Shown here: positions 19,950-30,883 of the stretch, one piece after another
How the letters are laid out: each line of letters begins with the position of its first letter
Position numbering within the stretch: position 1 is the stretch's first letter
Notes under the pieces: model-generated
Told to the model about the DNA's origin: nothing
The model's database searches: none
The model's input: only the letters and a program-made list of their open reading frames with translations
Assembly (NCBI GenBank): GCA_009823505.1
Contig: VZQC01009966.1
Coordinates: forward strand, 151,620-215,619
Source of the DNA: Rhizomys pruinosus
Lineage: Eukaryota > Chordata > Mammalia > Rodentia > Spalacidae
Direction: 5' to 3'
DNA: 64,000 nt
Made by a program: the position numbers and the translations under genes

Positions 19950-20158
19950 TAATTTCTTTTTATGTGTATGAATGTACTGTCTGCATGCAGGTTGGTGCAC
20001 CCGTGTTGTGCAGTGCTGCTGTCAGAAGAGGGCGTCGGATTCCCCTGGAACTGGAGTTAAAGATGGTTCTTTAGCCACTATGTGGGTGCTGGGAATTGAA
20101 CTCTGGTCCTGTACAAGAGTACTCGGTGCTCTTAACCACTGAGCCATCTCTCCAGCCC
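19950..20158 (-). mobile_element. B2 SINE
   Basis: TATGAATGTACTGTCTGCAT near its 3' end and head GGGGCTGGAGAGATGGCTCA on minus. No 17-base duplication. Confidence 0.93.
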
Positions 20159-20652
20159 CTAATTTTTTAAATTGCTTGAGAATTTCATACATGCGTATAA
20201 TGTATTTTGACCAAGAATACCCTTTTCCCCTCCCCTCTAATTTATTCCCTATCCTCATCATCACTATTCTCTCTCAATTTCATGTGTTTTTTTTTTTTTT
20301 TAACTCACTGAGTCTACTTAGTGCTGCCTGTATGTGCATGGGGTAGGGCCATCTACTGGCTCATGGGTAATCGTTCATGAGTAAAGCTAACTCTTCCTCT
20401 TCTAGCAGCCATAAATTTCCAATAGCCCCTTGTTTCAGGGTAGGACTTTGTGCCCATCTCCTCTCTCCATGCTGGGATTTTGTCTGGTTTGGTCTTGCAT
20501 AGGTCTTCTGTATCCTTTCACAATTGCTGTGAATTCATATATGCAACTGCCCTGTTCTTTCTGGAAAACACTGTTTCACTGTGGTCATCCACTGTCTCTG
20601 GCTCTTAAAATCTTTCTGCTTCCTCTTCTATAATGATTATTGAGTCTTGAGT

Positions 20653-20654
<2 letters not shown>

Positions 20655-20698
<44 letters not shown>
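20655..20698. repeat. (CT)n microsatellite
   Basis: About 21 CT dinucleotides within the Lx 3' UTR. Confidence 0.98.
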
Positions 20699-20702
<4 letters not shown>

Positions 20703-21424
20703 AGATGTGCCATTTAGGGCTGAGCACTCCACGGTCTGTACTCTCTGAATGTTGACAAGTTATTGGTCTCCATATTAATCATCATGAACTACAAAAAGAA
20801 GCTTCTGTGAGGGTTAATCGATGCACTGATCTGTGGGTATAATGATAAATTATTAGGAGCTGGTTTAGTACTGTGTCTATTTAGAATAGTGGTAGATTCT
20901 CTTATAAGGCCTATGAGAGTTCTTGACCCTGATAATAGTGGAAGGTATGAGTTCCACCTTGTGGAGTCGTCCTTAAAGCCAACCAGAAAGCAGTTGCTTA
21001 CTCCCACTAACAGTCACTCCACTATTGCACCAGTGGTCATATCTTGCCAGGCCAGTTGTTATTGCAGTTTCCAGCGTTCATAGTTGACTTCAAGACCGAG
21101 GATTACTTCTCCTCTGGCAGCATGCATAGCATCTTTTAGCACTGTGAAAATCAGCCAGTAGGGATGAAGCTTCCTTGATTTCTCCACATTCTGTGACTCA
21201 AATATGTGATGTCTTCAGAATTAGGGCATTACCATCAAGTTCTGGAGGGCAACCAAGAGTAGTAGCAATAGGTTGTAATGGCTGGGAGTCTCTGGGACTC
21301 CACTGACCAACAACTTTAAAATAGGGAACTCATACCCGGCACTGGGCTTTTCATTTGATAGGCTATGCTGTCTAGGACAGGCATTGTTCCCTGTTATACA
21401 GTTCCATTTGAACTCTTTTTATAT

Positions 21425-21428
<4 letters not shown>

Positions 21429-21469
<41 letters not shown>
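21429..21469. repeat. (TA)n microsatellite
   Basis: About 20 TA units immediately before the B1 tail. Confidence 0.98.
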
Positions 21470-21470
<1 letters not shown>

Positions 21471-21472
<2 letters not shown>

Positions 21473-21614
21473 TTTTTTGAGACAGGGTCTCCCTGTATTC
21501 ACAACTGGCCTGGAGCTTGCTATATAGACCAGGCTGGCCTTGAATTCACAGAGGTCCACCTGGCTCTGCCTCTCAAGTGCTGGGATTAAAGGCATGTACC
21601 ACCATGCCCAGCTT
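21471..21614 (-). mobile_element. B1 SINE inside Lx
   Basis: GAGACAGGGTCTCCCTGTAT to CATGTACCACCATGCCCAGC on plus. Confidence 0.93.
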
Positions 21615-21621
21615 GCATATG

Positions 21622-21855
21622 TACATTTTAATTATTTTATTTATTATATTTATTTTATTTGTATAAGTATATTGCATGCATGTGTGTAAGTGTACCCATG
21701 TCTACAATGCTGGCAGGGATCAGAAGAAGGCATTTGATCCCCTGGAACTGGAGTTCTAGATGTTGTTAGCCACCATGTGGGTGCTGGGAATGGAATGTGG
21801 GTCCTCTGCAAGAGCAGCCGGTGCTCTTAAGCACTGAGCCATACCGCCAGCCTGT
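21622..21855 (-). mobile_element. B2/B3-type SINE inside Lx
   Basis: Head CAGGCTGGCGGTATGGCTCA on minus; body with CTGGAACTGGAGTTCTAG on plus. Confidence 0.9.
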
Positions 21856-22377
21856 ATATGTATATATTTTAAGAAGCTTCTGCAGTAGTAGGGTCCTGTA
21901 TGACATTTCCAATGGTCTTTAGTGTTAGTTATCCTTTGCCATCTTCCCTCTACCCTGCCCTTCCAACTCCACCACATCCAATCCTTCTTACTCCATTATT
22001 TATTTATTCCCCATTTCCCTTGTGTTCTACCTCCTTTTTCTTGAAAGCACCCTCATGGCCCTTTGTCAGTTTTCTTACTCCTATGGGTACTCCAGTTTAA
22101 GTATTCGTATCTGAAAAGTCAAAACTAGTATCCACTATGAGAGAAAACATGACATTTGTCTTTCTGGGTCTGGGTTTTCTTACTCAGAATGATTATTTCC
22201 AGTACCATCCATTTACCTGAAAATTTCATTTTTCTTAATAGCTGAGTAATATACCATTGTGTAATTGCACTCCATTTTCATTATCTATTCATCAGCTAGG
22301 CTGTTTCCATTTCCTGGCTAATGTTAATGGAGCAGCAATGAACATAAGTGAGCAGTAACTCTGTGGTGGTAGATTAT

Positions 22378-22630
22378 AAAGTCCTTTGGTGAGGCTGGAG
22401 AGATGGCTCAGCAGTTAAGAGCACTGGCTGCTCTTGCAGAGGATCTGGGTTCAGTTTCCAGTACTCACATGCGGGCTAACAACCATCTGTAACTCCAGTT
22501 CCAGGGAATACAATGCCATCTTCTGACCTCCATGGGCATTGCATGACATGGGCACACTTAAATACATGCAGGCAATGTACTCAGATACAGAAAATAAAAA
22601 TAATAAATAAAATATTTTAAAGTCCTTTGG
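22378..22630 (+). mobile_element. B2 SINE inside Lx, with TSD
   Basis: TSD AAAGTCCTTTGG at 22378-22389 and 22619-22630 splits the Lx ORF2 region. Head GAGGCTGGAGAGATGGCTCA; tail AATAATAAATAAAATATTT. Confidence 0.95.
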
Positions 22631-22790
22631 GAATATACCCAAGAGTGGTATATCTAGATCATGTGGTAGACCTATTTCTAGCTTTTTGAGGAACTTCCAC
22701 ACTGATTTTCAGAGTGACTGCACCAATTTGTACTCCCATTAACAGTGTTTTCCTTTCCCTACATCCAATGCCAACATTGAACTCAGGTCC

Positions 22791-23162
22791 TCATATTTTT
22801 GTGGAAAACACTCTGCCTATCAAGCTATTATGACTTCATGTGTCAAAGAATCATACGATGAGACTAGGTTTGATTGATTTCATGAAGATTGATAGAGGGT
22901 ACCATGAGTTCATCTGATTTGTGACTAGGGAATTTGAGGAGCAGAGCAGGAAGCCAGAAGATGCTAGCTTTGCCATCTCAGGTGGGAGGTGATGGATTGT
23001 GATGCATGGGCACCAGAAAGATCTGATGGAGACAGTGCTAGACTGGGGAAAGGGAGATGACTAATGGACAGTGAGTGTATGGGAGAAAAGCGTCAAAGTA
23101 CTTGATATACTTGATTGAAATGTCTTCATGAAGCTCATCTCTGTTTACCATTAATGTATACG
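22791..23162. other. No gene recognised
   Basis: Unassigned sequence between the Lx and a family B copy. Confidence 0.5.
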
Positions 23163-23590
23163 TAGTAGTTAGCTTTGTCAACTTGACACAATCTAGAATC
23201 ACCTGGGAAGAGAATGTCGGAAAGGGAGTGTTTACTTGGTGTTGGACTGTGGGCATCTGTAGGGGATGGTGCTAAGTTAGTTGGTGTGGGAAGACCCAAC
23301 CTACTGTGGGAAGCACCATTTTCTAGGCGGGGGGGGGTTCCTGAACTGTATGAGTAGAGAAACTAAACTGAGTACAAACAGGCAAGTGAGTAAGAGAGTG
23401 AGCCACACATTCATTTCTTTCTTCTCTTGAAGAGGGATGTGATGCGACAAGCTGTCTCAAGCTCCTGTGATTGTGACTGTCCCACAGTGATGGATTGCAA
23501 CCTGGAATTGTGAGCTGAAACAAACCCCTTTGTCCCCTAAACTGCTTTAGGTCAGGGTACGTTAACACAGTAATGGAAATAAAATTAGGA
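23163..23590 (+). mobile_element. Family B rodent repeat
   Basis: AGCTTTGTCAACTTGACACA, GGGATGTGATGCGACAAGCT, GTGAGCTGAAACAAACCCCT and CCTAAACTGCTTTAGGTC in order. Confidence 0.8.
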
Positions 23591-23812
23591 TAATATACCA
23601 ATAAAAGAAAGTATCAAAAAGGCAAAAAATTTTTTTCCAGGCCAGCATTCTTAAAGCTATTGCATCATCTTGTTTAAACTGCCTCTCCTTCCAGTGTTGT
23701 CTTTGACTTGCTCTGGGATGTCCTCTGCCTCTAAGCCCCTCCACTCATTTGCAATTAATTGTGTCCTGGATTGTATCATCTCTTCTATGGCTCTTCTAGA
23801 GTCATCTTTTCT
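23591..23812. other. No gene recognised
   Basis: A minus-strand open frame across 23657-23812 continues through the poly(T) and the N. I recognise no domain in it. Confidence 0.45.
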
Positions 23813-23844
23813 TTCTTTTTTTTTTTTTTTTTTTTTTTTTTTTN
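23813..23844. repeat. Poly(T) run ending in an N
   Basis: T-rich run with one C, then N at 23844: an unresolved homopolymer or a small gap. Confidence 0.95.
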
Positions 23845-24122
23845 TGGTTTCATGATGTTTTAAATGTATTTTTTTTAAAGAAGAAAAGGCACCAGCCAAA
23901 GGCAGGAGGCAGCTTGATGCAAAAACGTCCGCCAGAGTACTACAGTCAGAAAGGTTTTCAGAAATCTAAGTCATTGCATTCAGACTGTTTTCTGAGGGGC
24001 GTTTGCAGTTCTGAGAGGTGTCTCCTGGCTGGTGGTCAGACCATATGAAAGAGAGACTACTGGGCCATGCATATTCTCCCAACCCAAGAAATTATAATAA
24101 CCTCAAGTTATAAGATCAGTTC
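23845..24122. other. No gene recognised
   Basis: Unassigned sequence after the N. Confidence 0.5.
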
Positions 24123-24380
24123 TTAGAGGTTTATTTATTTTTTTATTTTTGTATGTGTATGAATGTACTGTCTGCATGTAGGTTTGTGCACCCATGTCGT
24201 GCAATGCCGTGGAGGTCAGAGAGGGTCTCAGATTCCCCTGGAACTGGAGTTCTCCTGGAATTGGAGTTACGGACGGATTTCAGCCACCATGTGGGTGCTG
24301 GGGATCGAACCTGGGTCCTCTGCAAGAGCAGTCAGAGCTCTTAACCACTAGGCTATCTCTCCAGCCCCCGAGAGGTTTAT
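24123..24380 (-). mobile_element. Young B2 SINE with TSD
   Basis: B2 at about 24136-24367, flanked by AGAGGTTTAT on both sides. Carries the 17-base internal duplication and a perfect B-box (GGATCGAACC on plus). Confidence 0.94.
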
Positions 24381-24399
24381 TTTTTTTTTTTTTTTAGTT

Positions 24400-24604
24400 T
24401 TTTTAAATTTATTTTTGTATGTGTATGAATGTACTGTCTGCATGTAGGTTTGTGCACCTGTGTCGTGCAACTCCACGGAGGTCAGAAGAGGGTGTCAGAT
24501 TCCCCTGGAACTGGAGTTAAAGACCATGTGGGTGCTGGGGATTGAACCCGAGTCCTCTGCAAGAGAAGTCGGTGCTCTTAACTGCTAGGGCATCTCTCCA
24601 GCCC
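24400..24604 (-). mobile_element. B2 SINE
   Basis: Second B2, lacking the duplication and with a small deletion after TTAAAGACC. Head GGGGCTGGAGAGATGCCCTA on minus. Confidence 0.93.
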
Positions 24605-24894
24605 CAAGTTCTCTTTTCTATTGAATTCCCGTTTAATTTTTCGAGCATTTGGGTCTTTTACTACACTTTATGTTGCAAGTGCCTGGATGGCAGGGTGACC
24701 TGGATCTCCACATGTCACACTATGCTTGGATGATGCTAGGAAAGACCTTGGGGACAAGCAGGGAGTCTGCCTTTCTTACTTCATTGCTATTTTGCTATAT
24801 CTCTAGGCACCTGGTCTCCCACTTTCCATTAAAGCAAGTTCTTATTTTGAAAATTTATGTTCTGAGATCTTTTCTGTTCCTTATAAAAAAAACC
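24605..24894. other. No gene recognised
   Basis: Unassigned sequence between the B2 pair and the B1. Confidence 0.5.
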
Positions 24895-25110
24895 CTGCTG
24901 TTAAGGGCTGGGCATGGTGGTGCACACCTTTAATTCCAGCACTCAGGAGGCAGAGGCAGGCAGATCTCTGTGAGTTCAAGGCCAGCCTGGTTTACAGAGT
25001 GAGTTCCAGGCCAGCTGGGGCTACAGGGAGACCCTGTCTCAAAACACCAAAGAAACCAAAAAACAAAAAACAACCCCACAAAACAAAACCAAACAAAACT
25101 GCTGTTAAGG
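24895..25110 (+). mobile_element. B1 SINE with TSD
   Basis: TSD CTGCTGTTAAGG at 24895-24906 and 25099-25110. Complete B1 with a complex A-rich tail containing C interruptions. Confidence 0.96.
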
Positions 25111-25161
25111 AAGGAATGCATTTCTTTTTTGCTTTACAGAATGCAGGGGGCTTTGAGTTTC

Positions 25162-25388
25162 ATTTTAAAAAGGATTAATTTAATTTAATTTATGTGTGTA
25201 TGCGTGTCTGTAGGTGTGTGCATGTATGTGTGTGTGTGTATTCACAGAGACCAGAAGAGGCCATTGGATCCCTCGAAGTTGGAGTTATAGGCATTTGTGA
25301 ACCACTTGATATGGGTGCTGGGAACTGAACTCCCATCCTCTCATAAGGTGATAAGTGTTCTTAAGCACTGAGCCATCTCTCCTGCCCC
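25162..25388 (-). mobile_element. B2/B3-type SINE
   Basis: Head GGGCAGGAGAGATGGCTCAG on minus; short TG run in the 3' part. Confidence 0.87.
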
Positions 25389-25389
25389 T

Positions 25390-25620
25390 AATTTCACTAA
25401 ACAAATTTTATTCTTCCTTAAAAATTTTATTTTAATTGTGTGTATTCATTTTACATGGTTCTATGTTATAACAGGACATTTCATACAAATACATAATGTA
25501 CTTTGAACATATTCTCCCCATAGCTTTCTACCCATCTCTTTCTATTAATTCCCTCCTATTAATTCCCCTAAAGACTTTCACTTCTACTTTCATCTAATAT
25601 AAACGATTGGTTTTATGTAG
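25390..25620 (-). mobile_element. Lx-like LINE 3' end fragment
   Basis: CATACAAATACATAATGTAC and TGAACATATTCTCCCCATAG resemble the extreme 3' end of the Lx at 20160. 5'-truncated. Confidence 0.5.
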
Positions 25621-25774
25621 CTATGAAAAATCTAGGAATAATAACTGAGAGGAAACATACTATCTGGTGCCTGACTCCCTTCCTCAGTGGAGGTAGCCCA
25701 GGCTGGGCTCAGTCGTGCATATGGAACTTCCCTCTACCCTCTTAAAGCTTATAAAAGCCAGAAACTTCATTTTC

Positions 25775-26030
25775 AAAAGATTTCATTTATTTATTTTTAA
25801 AATTTTATTTATTTTTGTATGTGTATGAATGTACTGTCTGCATGCAGGTTTGTGCACCCGCGTCGTGCAATGCCACAGAGGTCAGAAGAGGGTCTCGGAT
25901 TCCCCTGGAACTGGAGTTCCAGACGGTTCTTAGCTGCCATGTGGGTGCTGGGGATCAAACCCGGATCCTCTGCAAGAACGGTCGGCGCTCTTAACCACTA
26001 GGCTATCTCTCCAGCCCCAAAAGATTTTAT
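25775..26030 (-). mobile_element. B2 SINE with TSD
   Basis: B2 body 25786-26018, flanked by AAAAGATTTCATTT and AAAAGATTTTATTT. No 17-base duplication. Head GGGGCTGGAGAGATAGCCTA. Confidence 0.93.
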
Positions 26031-26229
26031 TTTTACTCACATGAATGCGTAGGCTTGCGTGTGGGTTTGTGCTTGTGAGAACAATACATGTGAGGCCAGA
26101 AGAGGACCGGATTCCTTGGAGCTGGAGTTACAGGCAGTTGTGAGCCTGGACCTGGGTGATGGGAGTTGAACTTCTATCCTCTGCAAGAGCAGTAGGAGCG
26201 CTTAACTGCTGAGCCATCGCTCCAGCTCC
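26020..26229 (-). mobile_element. B2/B3-type SINE
   Basis: Head GGAGCTGGAGCGATGGCTCA on minus. The preceding B2 inserted at its 3' tail. Confidence 0.87.
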
Positions 26230-26560
26230 CAGAAGCCTTTGTTCTCAGGCCTTTTGGGGTCCTCAGAGCTCTTCCCTTCCCATGCCATACTGTACATCGT
26301 GGCAGCTGCTCTCTAGATATGAAGGCCTGTTCTCCACTCAGGGCCTGTCTCTCCTAAGGCAGCTCCTCTCAGGTTTTTAAGGGACCACCTCCCCTCCCCC
26401 CCAGGCTTCATCATGCTGCCTCTGGTGTGATGCTCCCTCTCTCCCAATGCTTCCCCACCTCAAGGCCTAATCGTGCCTCCAACTCCACTGTCACGTGCAT
26501 TGCTCTCTCCTACTCTCCTAATAAAGCTCATTCTGGAGAGAAATCTCATGTCAGGTCCTT
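26230..26560 (+). other. Possible LTR-derived segment
   Basis: CT-rich sequence ending CTCCTAATAAAGCTCATTCT and then CTTCCCTCTGACA: a polyadenylation signal followed by a CA end, as in an LTR. The 5' boundary and family are not established. Confidence 0.3.
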
Positions 26561-26638
26561 TCTAGAACCTTCCCTCTGACATGCCTCTAACTTATAACAG
26601 GTATTACGGAAATATCAGGTTCATAAAAAGAGTTTGGT

Positions 26639-27503
26639 GGTGCGGTGCCTGCGTTGGACAAACATGGCGGCTTCCTGTCTGCCTCTGGCAGTGCCAACAC
26701 TTAAACAGGAAGATTTTGCTAGCAATTAGGCAAGTTCCAAATGATTCTGACTGCAAATACCTGCAGGACTGGGCCAGGGAAGAATTCAAAAGAAACAAAA
26801 GTGGCACGGAAGAGGATACAATCCAAATGATTACTCAAGGCAATATGCAGCTGAAGGAATTAGAAAAGACTCTTACGTTAGCAAAATCTTAACAATTGCA
26901 TTGTTCTGGAAGATTCTCAAATCTCCATGTCTTTTGTGTAGACTTGCAATGGACAGTTCAAAGCTACTCTCAAACCACCAACCAGTGAGCACAGGAAAAG
27001 ATGATCCATCACTCTCCTGAAAAGCTAGCACCTCTCCTACAATGGCTGATCAAAGAGCGAAATAATAAATACTGTGAAGATGAGAAGTTGGAACCCTACA
27101 TTGCTGATGGCAACAAAATATCTGCAGCCACTTTGGAAAATGAGACTGTATTAATTCTACAAAAGGTAACATGGAGGGTCGGCAGGTAGCTCAGCAGGTT
27201 AAGGCACTTGCCAAGACAGGACCAGAGATTGATCCCTGGGACCCATATGGTAGAAGAGAACAGCTCCCACAAGTTATCCTCTGACCAACCTCACATGTAC
27301 TGTGGCACAAATGAGAAGTAAATAAGTACAATTAAAGATAAAATAATTTAGCAATTCTAGGCTATAAACAAGAAAACTGAAGTCATGCCTATGAGAAATA
27401 CATAGACAAATTATAAAATTATTTATGGTAACTAAATAGTAGATTCAGACTCTCAACTAATAAATGGGCAAATGTATTACTATGTAATAAAACAGTGATT
27501 TTA
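26639..27503 (+). pseudogene. LYRM2: LYRM2 processed pseudogene
   Basis: Retrocopy of LYRM2, a small LYR-motif mitochondrial protein. ATG is at 26664 (ATGGCGGCTTCCTG), and the stop TAA at 26890-26892. The C-terminal half is well kept: AIRQVPNDSDCKYLQDWARE, EFKRNKSGTEEDTIQ, MITQGNMQLKELEKTL. About 12 codons between 'LKQ' and 'RIL' are deleted, which removes the defining LYR tripeptide and shifts the frame; one methionine codon is also lost later. A long 3' UTR follows, with a B3-group SINE in it (27176-27350) and a final AATAAA at about 27486, a few bases before the short A tail. A 14-base TSD, AAAAAGAGTTTGGT, lies at 26625-26638 and 27504-27517, inside an old L1. The retroposition is certain from structure. 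No function is expected. Confidence 0.96.
27176..27350 (+). mobile_element. Divergent B3-group SINE
   Basis: GGTCGGCAGGTAGCTCAGCA, GATTGATCCCTGGGACCCAT and GTTATCCTCTGACCAACCTC. It lies within the LYRM2 retrocopy, so it was either in the parent 3' UTR or inserted later; no TSD was found. Confidence 0.7.
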
Positions 27504-27612
27504 AAAAAGAGTTTGGTAGCATTCCTTCCTTTAGATTTTATGGAATACTTTGGGAAGAAGTGTTGTTAATTCTTTAAATGTCTGGTAGAATTCAGCAGTG
27601 TACCTATCTGTG

Positions 27613-27634
27613 TATATATATATATATATATATA
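27613..27634. repeat. (TA)n microsatellite
   Basis: About 11 TA units. Confidence 0.95.
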
Positions 27635-27729
27635 CTTAGTTTGGGAAATTTTTAAAAGTTACTTTTTTAATTTCACTGCTTATTGTAGGTATTTTAAATT
27701 GTCTATCTCTTTTTGGCTTAGTTTTGGTA

Positions 27730-27730
<1 letters not shown>

Positions 27731-27767
<37 letters not shown>
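27731..27767. repeat. (TA)n microsatellite
   Basis: About 18 TA units inside the old L1. Confidence 0.97.
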
Positions 27768-27770
<3 letters not shown>

Positions 27771-27793
27771 CATACATTTCTTTTAAAATTTCC

Positions 27794-27912
27794 AGGTTAG
27801 CCAGGTGTGGTGGCGCACGCCTTGGTAGGCAGAGGCAGTTGGATCTCTGTGAGTTCAAGGCCAGGCCAGCTGAGACTAAAGGGAGACCCTCTCTCAAAAA
27901 GACCAAAAAATT
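27794..27912 (+). mobile_element. B1 SINE, internally deleted
   Basis: Starts GCCAGGTGTGGTGGCGCACG and ends CTCAAAAAGACCAAAAAA. About 35 bases are missing in two places (after CACGCCTT and after GGCCAG). Confidence 0.9.
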
Positions 27913-28261
27913 TCTAGATTTTCCAGGCTATTGGAATATAAATTTTCAGGTATATCTTAATGATTTTATGAATTTCATTTATATCTGTTGAAATATGTCT
28001 CTTTTTGCTTCTATTTTGCTAATTTGGATCTGCTCTCTCTTTTGGTTAGTTTGGATAAGGGTTTATCAATTTTGTTTATTTTTTCAAAGAACCAATTCTT
28101 CACTTCATTGATTCTTTGTAGTTTTTTTTTCATTTCCAGTTTATTAATTTCTGACCTACCCCTAATTATTCCTTTCAGTCTCCTGATTTGGGTTTGTCTT
28201 GTTCTTGCTTTTCCAGGGTCTTTAGGTGCTACAATGAAGTTGTTTATTTGAAATCACTCCT

Positions 28262-28492
28262 ATTATAAAAAATATTTTATTATTTTTATTTTATGTGAAT
28301 GAGTGTTATGCCTGCATGTGTGTAAGTGCATCCATGTTGTGCAGTGCCCACGGAGGTCAGGAGAGGGCATTGGATCCCCTGGAACTGGGCTTATGGAGAA
28401 TTATTAGCCGCCATGAGTGTGGAGGAATTGAACTCAGGCTCTCTGCAAGAGCAGCTAGTGCTCTTAACTGCCAAGCCGTCTCTCCAGCCCCC
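28262..28492 (-). mobile_element. B2/B3-type SINE
   Basis: Head GGGGGCTGGAGAGACGGCTT on minus; A-rich tail near 28265. Confidence 0.9.
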
Positions 28493-28775
28493 TGCTCTGA
28501 GCTTTTTAAATGGAGGCGCTTGTAGTTATACCCTCCCCTCTTGGCACTGCCTTCACTGCAGCCACAGCTTCTGGTATGTCACACTCTGTTTCATGTGATT
28601 CTAGGGATGTTTTTCCATTTCCTTTTTGATTTCTTCAGTGGGTCATTCATCATTCAATAGTGTGTTGTCTGGTCTTCATGACTTGGTTGATTTCTAGTTT
28701 TATTGCATTGTGGTCAGATAGAACACATAAAATTATTTCAGCTTTGCATTATGAAAATACAGTAATAGTCACCTA

Positions 28776-29105
28776 CTCAGAACTTTAATTGTTTAAAGAT
28801 GTCAAAGAACACCAATGGCCCACTAAGACAGTGGTAGCTGTGGTTGGAGAGGAAGGAATAGAAGCAGAGTAGGACTGGTGATTGGTATCAGAATCCTAGA
28901 GAAAGAAGTAGAGAAGGAAAATTAATAGAAACAGGCTGAAGAGATGGCTCCAGAGAGCTCTGTAGCTCCTTTTGCCCTTGAGTGATCATAAAAAAATGCC
29001 CTGTTTGAACTGGGAAACAGTCCCTCACCAGACATCATGTCTGTCTTGATGTTGGGCTTTCCAGCCTCCAAAACTGTGGGAAAAAATTTCTGTTGTTTGG
29101 AAGTT
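28776..29105. other. No gene recognised
   Basis: Unassigned sequence before a family B copy. Confidence 0.5.
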
Positions 29106-29640
29106 ACCCAGTGTGATGGACCAAGTTAACTCTCAACCCAACAGAACCTGGGCTCGCCTAGTAGGCAGGCCTCCAGGCACAGCTGTGAGGGATTATATTG
29201 GTTGGTTTACTTGAGGTGGGAAGACCCATCTTTTTTTTTTTTTTTGGCCTTTTTGAGATAGGGTTTCACTGCAGCCCCAGCTGTCCTGGAACTCTCTATG
29301 TACACCAGGCTGGCCTTGAACTCACAGAGATCTGCCTGCCTCTGCCTCCCCAGTGCTGGGATTAAAGGTGTGCACCACCATGCCTGGCCTTGGGAAGACC
29401 CATCTTAAAAGTGGATTGCATGATTCCCCGAGTTTGTGTCTTGGACTATAGCAGAAGGATGGCTAGCTGAACACAGGCATTCATTGCTCTCTGCTTTCTG
29501 ACTTTGGATGTCATGTGACTGCTGCTTCACGCTCCTGCTGTCTTCACTTAATCTGTGAGCAGAATGAACCTTTCCTTCCTTAAGCTGCAACTGCCAGGGC
29601 ATTTTGTCAAAGCAACAAAAAATAACCACGGCACCTTGTT
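29106..29640 (+). mobile_element. Family B rodent repeat, split by a B1
   Basis: Starts near GTGTGATGGACCAAGTTAAC, resumes after the B1, and ends GTCAAAGCAACAAAAAATAA. Contains GGATGTCATGTGACTGCTGC. Confidence 0.8.
29218..29406 (-). mobile_element. B1 SINE with TSD
   Basis: TSD GGGAAGACCCATCTT at 29218-29232 and 29392-29406. Complete B1 with a T-run tail on plus. Confidence 0.97.
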
Positions 29641-29960
29641 TGTGGTATTTTTGTTGTCAAAGTCCCAATTGAGCAACACAGTCATAGCCTGGGGAGCCAG
29701 GGTAAGGGTCTGCATGTAGGACAGCTGTTCCCAGGCTCCCCAAGCCTCTGAATGTTCCAGAGAAGCATGCAGAGTTGCATATGGGGTTGTCTTCCTGAGC
29801 ACCTCAAATCTCCAGGGCCACCATGCTGGCTGACGCCTCGTCGTGGAGGAAGAGTGTGAAGGCCCGCCCCACCCCTGCTCTTCTCCCTCTTCCTCCATGC
29901 TTGCAATTTTTCAGGCTGGGCAAAGGTGGCAGTTAATTCTTCTGCTCCCCCATGGGACAG
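29641..29960. other. No gene recognised
   Basis: Moderately GC-rich. Overlapping minus-strand frames of 116 and 74 codons have no family I recognise. Confidence 0.45.
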
Positions 29961-30243
29961 TCATGTATATGAGGGTGCTTGTGCATGTGTTTATACATGC
30001 ATGTAGAGGCACAAGGTTAACACTGAGAGTCTTACTTGATTGATCACTCTCTATATTACTCACCAAGCAGGGTCTTTCCATTGAATCCAGAGCTAGCCAA
30101 GGCTTTTATCTCTGCCTTCTGAGCACTAGACTTACAGGCAGACCACCATGCCAACTGGGCATTCACGTGCTTCTTGGGATCTGAATTCCAGTCCTCATGC
30201 TTGCACAGCTAATACTTCATCCACTGAGCCATCTCCCCAGACC
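29961..30243 (-). mobile_element. B4-type SINE (diverged)
   Basis: CTCATGCTTGCACAGCTAAT and CACTGAGCCATCTCCCCAGA on plus mark the ID-like head; the B1-like half upstream is worn. Confidence 0.6.
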
Positions 30244-30394
30244 TGAGAGTGGTTATTCTCTGTGCATTGTCTTGGAACTTTGTCTTTCCACTTAAAGTAT
30301 CTTGAAGGTATTTCATATCAGTCCAGGCATATTTACCTCATTTCCTTATAGCTGGTCCCTTGTATTCCATAGTATACCATCTGGTGGGCATGTA

Positions 30395-30545
30395 ACTGAA
30401 TTTTCATGTGTGTGCATGTATGTGTATATGTGTGTGTTAGTGTGTATAGATGAGTGGATATATGTGTGTTGTGTATGCTGCGTGCATGTGAATATGGATT
30501 ATGTGTGTGTGTGTTGGTGTTTGGTACCTGTTCATGTGCATGTGG
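30395..30545. repeat. TG-rich low-complexity stretch
   Basis: Irregular TGTG/TGTATG repeats that adjoin the B4 end, as is common at these SINEs. Confidence 0.85.
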
Positions 30546-30790
30546 AGGTCACAGGGAGATGCCAGGTGTGCTGTATCGGTCTCTCCACTTTATTCCTTTG
30601 AGACAGGGTCTCTCACCAAACACAGGGCAGACAGCATGCCCCAGTATTCATCCTGCCTTCCCTCACAGTGCTAGGGTTCCAAAAGCCATGTCTAGATTTA
30701 TACTTTGGCCATGGGGATTCTAACTCAGGTCCTCGTACTTGCACAGTAGGTGCTCTTGTGCTCTGACCCACTGAGTCATTCTCCCAGCTA
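30546..30790 (-). mobile_element. B4-type SINE
   Basis: TTTGAGACAGGGTCTCTCAC, then CTAACTCAGGTCCTCGTACT and CACTGAGTCATTCTCCCAGC on plus. Confidence 0.75.
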
Positions 30791-30844
30791 CTGGACCATT
30801 ATTTTTTATTATAAATTTTGCTTTAGGGAACATTCTGGTATACA

Positions 30845-30845
<1 letters not shown>

Positions 30846-30880
<35 letters not shown>
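30846..30880. repeat. Poly(T) run
   Basis: About 33 consecutive T. Confidence 0.95.

Positions 30881-30883
<3 letters not shown>

Larger units (their letters stand above)
20160..22790 (-). mobile_element. Lx-like LINE 3' half
   Basis: From the 3' end: TTTCATACATGCGTATAATG, CTCCATGCTGGGATTTTGTC, GTCTGGTTTGGTCTTGCATA and GGGCTGAGCACTCCACGGTC, a long 3' UTR of the rodent Lx type. Degenerate ORF2 C-terminus follows (about 22140-22790: ACTAGTATCCACTATGAGAG, GTAATATACCATTGTGTAAT, GGGAATATACCCAAGAGTGG). Host for a B1, two B2-group SINEs and two microsatellites. 5'-truncated near 22790. Confidence 0.85.
27515..28775 (-). mobile_element. Old L1 ORF2 (RT-region) remnant
   Basis: Antisense ORF2 sequence: GTCTGGTAGAATTCAGCAGT, GGTTTATCAATTTTGTTTAT, TCAAAGAACCAATTCTTCAC and later TTGCATTGTGGTCAGATAGA. 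It also continues left of the LYRM2 copy (about 26561-26638). Interrupted by two TA runs, a B1 and a B2-group SINE. Confidence 0.8.
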
